Assembly: GCA_021785515.1 (NCBI GenBank)
Contig: JAJYEX010000005.1
Coordinates: 206,843 to 270,842 of the forward strand
Reading direction: 5' to 3'
DNA from: Pseudomonadota bacterium
GTDB lineage: Bacteria; Pseudomonadota; Gammaproteobacteria; Acidiferrobacterales; UBA6901
DNA length: 64,000 bases
Part shown: positions 57,976 to 64,000 of the stretch, piece after piece
Position numbering within the stretch: position 1 is the stretch's first letter
Layout: the number at the start of each line of letters is the position of its first letter
Notes under the pieces: model-generated
What the model was told of the DNA's origin: nothing
Database searches by the model: none
The model's input: the letters and a program-made list of their open reading frames with translations, nothing else
Program-made: the position numbers and the translations under genes

Positions 57976-58205
57976 CTTTACCAAGCCAGGTGGCACGTGG
58001 AGCGTTTTTTCGATGAATCAAACCGTACCTGCGCGTCAAGGCCTTCTTCGGCACTACGGAAAACGCCGTAAAGTGGCAGATCTGGATCAGCGGTGCCGAT
58101 GTACGTGCCCGCTGCGATCATCCGCAGGCTCTCGCGCAGCCTTCATGAAATCCGACAGATCGTGAGTTTGAGCCAGTTCGAGAAAATTTTGCTGGATACG
58201 CTGCG
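57976..58205 (+). pseudogene. Decayed IS4-family transposase C-terminus
   Basis: Pieces of the C-terminal catalytic region appear in three frames: YQARWHVERFF (the YREK motif of IS4 enzymes) from about 57979, YLRVKAFFGTTENAVKWQIWIS from about 58025, and a later frame reading LHEIRQIVSLSQFEKILL from about 58140. At least two frameshifts and a deletion separate them. No N-terminal half or terminal repeats are seen. It marks past insertion activity in this stretch. Confidence 0.8.
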
Positions 58206-58501
58206 TTCCCGATCCAAAGGACCCGTCGGAAATCGTTCAATCGGATAACCAGTTGATTCTTTTAGAATATCGTTGAGACAGGCCTGAGCACTTGTAAAAG
58301 CAGGCTGCGCGGCCTGTTAGCAGAAAGGTTTGTCGGTACACTTATTGCTAATACCCTGTATGTAGGCACAGAAACGGAACGGCCGTCGGGCCCGCGGGCT
58401 TGACCGGACGGGATAGTCGTTGTCAGGCTTAACGAATGGGCAATGGATGGCGCCTAGGGCCTCCATTTCCTACACTGGCAGGACGGATAAGGGGCATTGC
58501 A

Positions 58502-59524
58502 ATGATTCTGTCGGGCAAAGACTACAAAGACATGGTCGAAGCCATCGATGCGATCTATGTCTTCCCGGATAAAGGGGCAATGTTTCACGCGCTGTGCGAT
58601 AAGCTGCGCAAGATTATCGGCATTTATAGCGCCATCTTTGTGCCCGTAGACCCCGGGACTGGAACGTTTCTATTTAGCGGTTATCAAGTATATGGGAATT
58701 CCGAAGGGGCCTTGCTGACCTATCTTGCGTGCTATGCCCCCCAAGACCCCTATATCACCTCCGGCTGGTTCCGGGATCACCCCAATGAGGTGGCCCAGAA
58801 TACGGACCTGACCCCAAAGCTCATCCGAAGCGAGTTTGCCCAGGATTTTCTGATCCCGGTGGCCAATGTCTTCCACGTCATTGGATCGACGCTCGGAACC
58901 CAGGGGGACATTACCGGGATATTCGCCGTTCACCGGCAACGACACGAGAGACGGTTCAGCGAGCGGGACAAGCAGATCCTCAACATCCTGGCACCGCATA
59001 TCTCCCGCTCGATTCATGCGCGCGACCTTATGAGCTCACGCCTGCATGAGAAAAGCTGCGGGGTGATCCTGGTCAACGAAAGCAGCGTGCCGCTCTACAT
59101 GAATGCCGATGCCCGCCAGGCGCTGAACGGAGTCCCTGCCGCATCCCTTCCCGATCCGGGCTTTGGCTGTGCCCCCGCTTTCTTTGAGCGGGGCGGTCGC
59201 CGCTACCGGATTCGCACGGTACCGATCGATGGAGCAAGGAAGAAAAGAGGAAAATTCATCCTGATGGAGCCGCACCCCCCCGTACGGAAACTGGCTGCCG
59301 GCCTGGCCAACCATGGGCTGAGCCGACGGGAGCAGGAAGTCGCCACCCTCGTCGTCCAGGGCCACTCCAACCGCGAGATTGCCGAGCGGCTCTATATCAG
59401 CGAGATGACCGTGAAGGACCATCTGAAGAGCATATTCGGGAAGCTCGAGATCCGCCGCCGGGGCGAGCTTGCTGCCCTGGCCATGGGGCACACCCGTCTC
59501 TTACAAACCCAAAGCCAGACATAA
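58502..59524 (+). CDS. LuxR-type transcriptional regulator (first of a tandem pair)
   Basis: A 340-aa regulator. The N-terminal half is a conserved sensor-like domain; the region about residues 185-265 is an extra PAS-like segment; the C-terminus has a LuxR helix-turn-helix (GLSRREQEVATLVVQGHSNREIAERLYISEMTVKDHLKSIFGKL). No receiver domain is present, so it is not a classical response regulator. The chosen start MILSGKDYK aligns with that of its paralogue. It ends 11 bases before the second copy. Confidence 0.85.
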   Translation: MILSGKDYKDMVEAIDAIYVFPDKGAMFHALCDKLRKIIGIYSAIFVPVDPGTGTFLFSGYQVYGNSEGALLTYLACYAPQDPYITSGWFRDHPNEVAQNTDLTPKLIRSEFAQDFLIPVANVFHVIGSTLGTQGDITGIFAVHRQRHERRFSERDKQILNILAPHISRSIHARDLMSSRLHEKSCGVILVNESSVPLYMNADARQALNGVPAASLPDPGFGCAPAFFERGGRRYRIRTVPIDGARKKRGKFILMEPHPPVRKLAAGLANHGLSRREQEVATLVVQGHSNREIAERLYISEMTVKDHLKSIFGKLEIRRRGELAALAMGHTRLLQTQSQT

Positions 59525-59535
59525 GGGGGCCCGGG

Positions 59536-60405
59536 ATGTCATATCGGCTGTCAGGCAGGGATTATCGTGACCTGCTTGAGACTGTCGACATCATCTATTC
59601 CGGTTCCGGGCGCTCAATGATGTTGTTGGCCCTGTTTGAGCGAATCGAAAGGTGGATCGGCATCTGCAGTGCGGTCTATCTGCCGCTCGATGTCGGCAGT
59701 GGCACGTTCGAAATAGCGGGATCGGTCAACTACCATATCGAGGAGGGCGTATTTCGAATTTTCTTCTCCCCCGATGCTCCGGTCCATCCACTGGTCGACA
59801 AAAAACTGCATCTGACAACCGCTAATGAATCTTTGCGCCTTACAGACTACGTGCCCCCGTCACGTCTGAGGGATACCGCATGGGGCAGGGACTTCCAGCC
59901 GCAGATTCCGATTTTTTACGAACTAAGCGCAAACCTGGCGCATGCAGGAGCGGCTGTTGCCGGACTAGCCCTTCACAGAAATAGGGGTGATCGGGATTTT
60001 TCCGGAAGAGATGTGACGGTCATGAACGTCCTGCTTCCCCATATCTCGCGGTCATTGAACCATTTCGATCTGATGAATTCGGAAGTGCCGTCGCAGGAAC
60101 ATGTCCGGAAAAAGCTGACGGGCCTCGGCTTGACGCGACGCGAGGAAGGCGTCGCAATGCTCGTGATCGGCGGCCTGTCCAACAAGGACATCGCGGCTCG
60201 GCTGTTCATCGGCGAGATGACCGTAAAGGACCATTTGAAGAGCATATTCCGGAAGACTGAAATCCGGCGTAGAGGCGAACTGGCGGGCAGAGTCCTGGGA
60301 CCGGATATGACTCCAGGTACACACGGCAGTCGGGGGTCACGGCCGCTCGACCAACCGACCGCGCCTCATCCGCCCCATAGGGCGACGGGAATGCGTCAGC
60401 GATAA
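59536..60405 (+). CDS. LuxR-type transcriptional regulator (second of a tandem pair)
   Basis: A 289-aa paralogue of the preceding protein. They share the N-terminal SGRDYRDLLETVDIIY pattern, LPHISRSLNHFDLM in the middle, and the C-terminal helix-turn-helix (LTRREEGVAMLVIGGLSNKDIAARLFIGEMTVKDHLKSIF). It lacks the extra segment of the first copy and ends in a Pro/His-rich tail. The two are separated by 11 bases and probably co-transcribed. Their target genes are unknown. Confidence 0.85.
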   Translation: MSYRLSGRDYRDLLETVDIIYSGSGRSMMLLALFERIERWIGICSAVYLPLDVGSGTFEIAGSVNYHIEEGVFRIFFSPDAPVHPLVDKKLHLTTANESLRLTDYVPPSRLRDTAWGRDFQPQIPIFYELSANLAHAGAAVAGLALHRNRGDRDFSGRDVTVMNVLLPHISRSLNHFDLMNSEVPSQEHVRKKLTGLGLTRREEGVAMLVIGGLSNKDIAARLFIGEMTVKDHLKSIFRKTEIRRRGELAGRVLGPDMTPGTHGSRGSRPLDQPTAPHPPHRATGMRQR

Positions 60406-60868
60406 AGGGCGTGAACGTGCGATCCAATTCGCGCCCGAGATTTCGCCGCTCGGCAAGCACGCCGTATGTGCGCCGGCGCTCGCGCATCCGGTTTTAGGCG
60501 CATTCTATGTGCCTGCGCATCCGCCCACGGCACGGCCGCGCCTGTCCATCGGGCGGCGTGCACTCGCCGGGTGACCGCCAATCGCTCGTCTGCGCAGTGG
60601 CTCGGCGGCGTTTCGGGTGTCCTTGGGCCAAGGCGGCCTACGGTCACCCGCTTAGGTGACCCTGCGCCTCCCCGGACTACGCGCCTGCGCTTCGCTTTCC
60701 CTGACGCGCAGTGTTGGGTGTTGCCCGTATCGGATCGCTATCGCGCATATGGCGCAGGCGGTTTTCTTGACACCCATCGCGGGCCAAGTCTATCTTTTTT
60801 TAAGACAGAATAAGAAATCATAACCCGCCAAATTTAGGCTTAAAAATAACCAAACGAGAACCCTTACC
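60406..60868. other. Noncoding gap with inverted repeat and promoter
   Basis: About 460 bases. GGTCACC (60642-60648) and GGTGACC (60655-60661) form a short stem around CGCTTA, and CCTTGGGCCAAGG near 60620 is palindromic. A TTGACA box at 60767 precedes the outer-membrane gene. No protein remnant was recognised. Confidence 0.5.
60767..60794 (+). promoter_or_regulatory. Possible promoter of the outer-membrane protein gene
   Basis: TTGACA (60767-60772) is a perfect -35 box; TCTATC (60789-60794) at a 16-base spacer is a weak -10. The following T-rich stretch is AT-rich. The gene starts at 60869. Confidence 0.4.
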
Positions 60869-61564
60869 ATGCAAAACGGCAACACATCGCGCAACTTGTC
60901 GCGCCTTATCGGCTTAGTTCTAACCCTCGGCTGCGTGGCCGCTCAGGCCCGCACCCTCGGCGTGACGCTCGATGCGGGCACCATGGGGCTCGGGGCCGAC
61001 ATTGGTACCCAGCTTATCCAGAATACGCTCGACCTGCGCGCCGGGTTCACCCGATGGAGTTATTCCCGCAGCGGCATCTACAGCAAGAACGGCAACAGCA
61101 TTCCGTACACGGGCAACGTGGTGCTGTCGGGGATTCCCGTGCTCCTCGACTGGATGCCCTTCCATGGGGCATTCCGCATTACGGCCGGGGTATTCGACAA
61201 CCGCACGAACTTCAGCATCGACGCAACACCCGCGCCCGGCAGCACGATCACCATCAACGGGAATCCCTACCCGGAGGCGGAAGTAGGCTCCTTTACCGGT
61301 ACGCTCGACTACCACCGCAAGGTGGAACCCTATCTGGGCCTTGGCTGGGGCAACCTCGCGCCGAAGCATCATGGGTTTGTCTACAATGTAGACCTCGGGG
61401 TGATCTTCACCGGCTCGCCCACGGTTTCGCTCTACGCGAGCAACCCCACCAACAACGCGACGCTCAGCTCCGATGTCGCCTCGGCGCAGGCCTCGGCGCA
61501 GAACAGCGCGAACAGTGCGAGAATGTGGCCGCTCATTCAAATTGGGCTAGGATATGCATTCTGA
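60869..61564 (+). CDS. Putative outer-membrane beta-barrel protein
   Basis: A 231-aa exported protein: signal peptide (core LSRLIGLVLTLGCVAAQA), alternating strand pattern with Gly and aromatic residues, and a C-terminal Phe (GLGYAF), the signal for BAM-dependent insertion. A loop rich in Ala, Ser, Gln and Asn lies near residues 195-215. No strong family match is known to me. It lies between the LuxR pair and the integrase remnant. Confidence 0.7.
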   Translation: MQNGNTSRNLSRLIGLVLTLGCVAAQARTLGVTLDAGTMGLGADIGTQLIQNTLDLRAGFTRWSYSRSGIYSKNGNSIPYTGNVVLSGIPVLLDWMPFHGAFRITAGVFDNRTNFSIDATPAPGSTITINGNPYPEAEVGSFTGTLDYHRKVEPYLGLGWGNLAPKHHGFVYNVDLGVIFTGSPTVSLYASNPTNNATLSSDVASAQASAQNSANSARMWPLIQIGLGYAF

Positions 61565-61673
61565 CGGAACCTGAGGTTCTATTCCTTATTGTGCCTGATC
61601 ACCCGCAGCCCGTTTCTCACGCCCGCATGGTCGGCAAAGGTTTCCGGGTTGACAACGTCCAGAGCACCGTACG

Positions 61674-61990
61674 TTGTTACCGTGGGTGTTCGCGGTGCAG
61701 GATAGAGCGCATAGTCAATCGGTCAAGAAGGCATTTGCTTCTGCCTACAGGGCGGTGGGTATTGAAGGCTTTAGCGTGCACGATTTCCGCCACGCGACGA
61801 CGGCGTGCCTCGTAAGCGCAGGGTACCGCTTTTTGATGCTCGCGATCTGCCCAGACATTTACCGGCGATGCCGATTGTGCGCCACGAGCGTCTTGCACCG
61901 GAGAACATGCGCGCCGCAATGCAACGTTTCGATGGATTGCGTGCTCACGGTCCGGATGGGGTTGTCCGCAACATCAAGCCACGATTTTGA
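61674..61990 (+). pseudogene. Decayed tyrosine recombinase (phage-type integrase) C-terminus
   Basis: Fragments of the catalytic domain survive: PWVFAVQDRAHSQSVKKAF and VHDFRHATTACLVSAG (with the Arg of the HxxR motif) in one frame, then VPLFDARDLPRH and RHERLAPENMRAAMQRFDG in another after a one-base frameshift. The nucleophilic tyrosine expected in the RYAHLAPE motif is a histidine. The N-terminal half is missing. The remnant lies next to the 3' end of tRNA-Val, a typical integrase target. Confidence 0.85.
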
Positions 61991-62064
61991 TTGCACGGGC
62001 GAAGCGTTTCAGCAGAAAGGGGAACGTGAAGCACAGTTAAGTGCCGGAAGTATCTGCGAGAAAC

Positions 62065-62139
62065 TGGTGGGCGATGCAAGGTTCGAACTTGCGACCCCTG
62101 CCGTGTGAAGGCAGTGCTCTACCGCTGAGCTAATCGCCC
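62065..62139 (-). tRNA. tRNA-Val(CAC)
   Basis: A 75-base minus-strand cloverleaf: acceptor GGGCGAT/ATCGCCC, anticodon loop TTCACAC in a CTGCC/GGCAG stem giving CAC, encoded CCA. Its 3' end faces the integrase remnant. Confidence 0.95.
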
Positions 62140-62350
62140 AAATCTGAAGGCAGCCGGCCACGTCTTTGGAACGGCGGCACGCCAGGACAGGGCCATGCAT
62201 TATAAATGGGTCGGCATCACCGCGCCATCCCTTCCCTCTGGTTCGTGCGGTACCGCCATATGGCTTGCTCAAGATTGCAAGACAGGACGGCTGATTTTCG
62301 GGCCGGATTTCTTTAAAATACGCCATTTCCCATCCCTAGATGGCCAATAG

Positions 62351-63757
62351 ATGACGACCCGTACCCGCTTTGCGCCGAGCCCGACTGGCTATTTGCACGT
62401 GGGTGGCGCGCGCACCGCGCTTTTTTCCTGGCTGCATGCCCGCAAGCATGGCGGCGAGTTCATCCTCAGGATTGAAGATACCGACCTCGAGCGGTCCACC
62501 GCGGAATCTGTGAATGCGATTTTGGAAGGGATGGCCTGGCTTGGGCTGGAATACGATGAGGGGCCATTCTTTCAGACTCACAGATTTGACCGGTATGGCA
62601 AGGTGATCCAGCAGTTGCTGGAAGAGGGCAAGGCCTACCACTGCTACTGTTCCAAGGAACGCCTTGATGCGCTGAGGGCAGAACAGATGGCGCGCAAGGA
62701 AAAGCCGCGTTATGACGGACGTTGCCGTCACTGGGGCGCGGAACCTCCGCCCGGCGTCAAGCCAGTGGTGCGCTTCAAAAATCCGATCGACGGGGCTGTT
62801 GTCGTGGAAGATATGATTCACGGCCGGGTGGTTTTTCAGAACTCGGAACTGGACGACCTTATTATCGCCAGGTCGGATGGCAGTCCGACCTACAACTTCA
62901 CCGTGGTGGTCGATGACATGGACATGCGCGTTACGCATGTTATCCGCGGCGATGATCATCTGAACAATACCCCGCGCCAGATCAATATGCTGGCCGCGCT
63001 CGGCGCCAGTCCGCCCGTGTATGCCCACGTGCCGATGATTCTGGGTCACGACGGCAGCCGTCTGTCCAAACGACATGGTGCTGTCAGCGTAATGCAGTAC
63101 CGGGAGGACGGTTATTTACCGGAAGCGCTGCTCAATTATCTCGTGCGGCTTGGATGGTCCAGCGGCGACAAGGAGATATTTTCCGTTGAAGAAATGATCG
63201 AACTGTTCGACGTGAACGATGTCCACCGTTCGGCGGCTGCGTTCAATCCGGACAAGCTGCTATGGCTTAATCAGCACTATATAAAGTCCAGCAGGCTTGA
63301 GCACATCGCCCATCATCTGAGCTGGCATCTGGGGCGCCTTGGGGTTGATCCGGCAACAGGTCCGGATCTGTGCAGCGTAGTCAGGGTTCAGCAGGAGCGC
63401 TCGAAGACCCTGGCGGAGATGGCGGCAAACAGTGTGTTTTTCTACCGGGATTTTGAAATCTACGACGAAAAGGCGGCAGCCAAGCACCTTAAGAGTGACA
63501 ATCTGCCTGCTCTGGAGGGTTTGCATCGCGCCCTGACAGGTCTGGTCGAGTGGACGCCAGCCACCATACATGGGGTCGTGCACGGTGTGGCGGAAGAGCA
63601 TGCTCTCAGTCTTGGAAAGCTGGCCCAGCCGCTGCGCGTAATCGTCACCGGACGGGAGATCTCTCCGCCCATAGACCAGACTTTGGCGTTGCTGGGCCAG
63701 GATAAAACGCTCGAGCGTCTCGAACGGGGACTTCGGTACCTGCGCGACCATGCGTGA
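62351..63757 (+). CDS. gltX: Glutamyl-tRNA synthetase
   Basis: Charges tRNA-Glu. The 468-aa class I enzyme has the HIGH-type motif in [17 protein letters not shown] and the KMSKS-type motif in [13 protein letters not shown] conserved zinc-like set ([12 protein letters not shown] near residue 98) is partly visible. The ATG follows a purine-poor leader. tRNA-Ala lies downstream, and tRNA-Val is upstream on the other strand. Confidence 0.98.
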   Translation: MTTRTRFAPSPTGYLHVGGARTALFSWLHARKHGGEFILRIEDTDLERSTAESVNAILEGMAWLGLEYDEGPFFQTHRFDRYGKVIQQLLEEGKAYHCYCSKERLDALRAEQMARKEKPRYDGRCRHWGAEPPPGVKPVVRFKNPIDGAVVVEDMIHGRVVFQNSELDDLIIARSDGSPTYNFTVVVDDMDMRVTHVIRGDDHLNNTPRQINMLAALGASPPVYAHVPMILGHDGSRLSKRHGAVSVMQYREDGYLPEALLNYLVRLGWSSGDKEIFSVEEMIELFDVNDVHRSAAAFNPDKLLWLNQHYIKSSRLEHIAHHLSWHLGRLGVDPATGPDLCSVVRVQQERSKTLAEMAANSVFFYRDFEIYDEKAAAKHLKSDNLPALEGLHRALTGLVEWTPATIHGVVHGVAEEHALSLGKLAQPLRVIVTGREISPPIDQTLALLGQDKTLERLERGLRYLRDHA

Positions 63758-63924
63758 AAGTTTGCGGATTGAGCCGGGTCCGCGTGTCGGTCAGTCGCCG
63801 CAAGGGTGACAGTATCCGGGACGGTGCTGTCATGGGTGGCGGTGCGGCACGCAATAGGCCGGAAAACGTGCAGAAATGTGGCTTGACCGGGCGCGCCATA
63901 GCACGTAAAGTACCGCTCCTTCTT

Positions 63925-64000
63925 GGGGCCATAGCTCAGCTGGGAGAGCGCCTGCATGGCATGCAGGAGGTCGGCGGTTCGATCCCGCCTGGCTCCACCA
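63925..64000 (+). tRNA. tRNA-Ala(GGC)
   Basis: A complete 76-base cloverleaf ending exactly at the window edge: anticodon loop ATGGCAT in a CCTGC/GCAGG stem, giving GGC, with encoded CCA. Confidence 0.95.

Noticed and set aside
60406..60868. Inverted repeats as a possible CRISPR or attachment site
   Set aside because: Only single copies of short palindromes; no spaced direct repeats and no matching tRNA 3' end.

Overview
This is a GC-rich bacterial chromosome segment, mostly single-copy housekeeping genes in dense operons. Gene order points to a gammaproteobacterium: tig-clpP-clpX-lon-hupB-ppiD, mltD-gloB-yafS-rnhA-dnaQ and leuC-leuD-leuB-asd-fimV are all arrangements known from that class. 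A c-type cytochrome fused to DUF302, the GC content and the lack of carbohydrate-use genes would fit a chemolithotrophic or sulfur-oxidiser-like lineage, but that is inference and no species is named.

Layout. 0-8 kb: start of metH (minus strand, cut by the window edge), a phosphoribosyltransferase and CBS-domain pair, the three-gene AmmeMemoRadiSam module (amrB-amrA-amrS, overlapping), a YciA-type thioesterase, and a translationally coupled zinc-peptidase/ATP-grasp pair. 8-13 kb: MipA/OmpV-like outer-membrane protein, a small conserved-looking protein, aroC, a SAM methyltransferase, a PPP-type MFS transporter. 13-22 kb: LysR regulator diverging from leuCDB-asd, then fimV. 22-28 kb: thyA-folA, a membrane protein, a DUF302/cytochrome c pair diverging from a SET-domain protein, a small lipoprotein, folD. 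28-38 kb: a five-tRNA cluster (Pro, Arg, His, Lys, Leu), the protease/chaperone block tig-clpP-clpX-lon-hupB, tRNA-Val and tRNA-Asp, ppiD, fabI. 38-45 kb: a four-gene oligopeptide-type ABC importer. 45-53 kb: mltD, gloB, yafS-like, rnhA, dnaQ, a short-form prolyl-tRNA synthetase, purU. 53-57 kb: a periplasmic coiled-coil protein, mscL, a PAS-GGDEF cyclase, a triple YbjQ-domain protein.

57-62 kb is the accessory stretch: two small exported proteins of unknown function, a decayed IS4-family transposase end, two tandem paralogous LuxR-type regulators, an orphan beta-barrel protein and a decayed tyrosine integrase lying directly at the 3' end of tRNA-Val(CAC). It looks like the remains of a tRNA-targeted island. 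The window closes with gltX and tRNA-Ala(GGC).

Functional links: metH, folA, thyA, folD and purU together cover much of one-carbon folate metabolism; leuCDB plus asd serve leucine and aspartate-family synthesis; ClpXP, Lon, trigger factor, PpiD and HU form the protein quality-control block. No CRISPR array, toxin-antitoxin pair, intact prophage or convincing new defence system is visible. The most unusual items are the peptidase/ATP-grasp pair, the cytochrome-DUF302 fusion, the short-form ProRS with an incomplete zinc site, the triple YbjQ protein and the tandem LuxR island.
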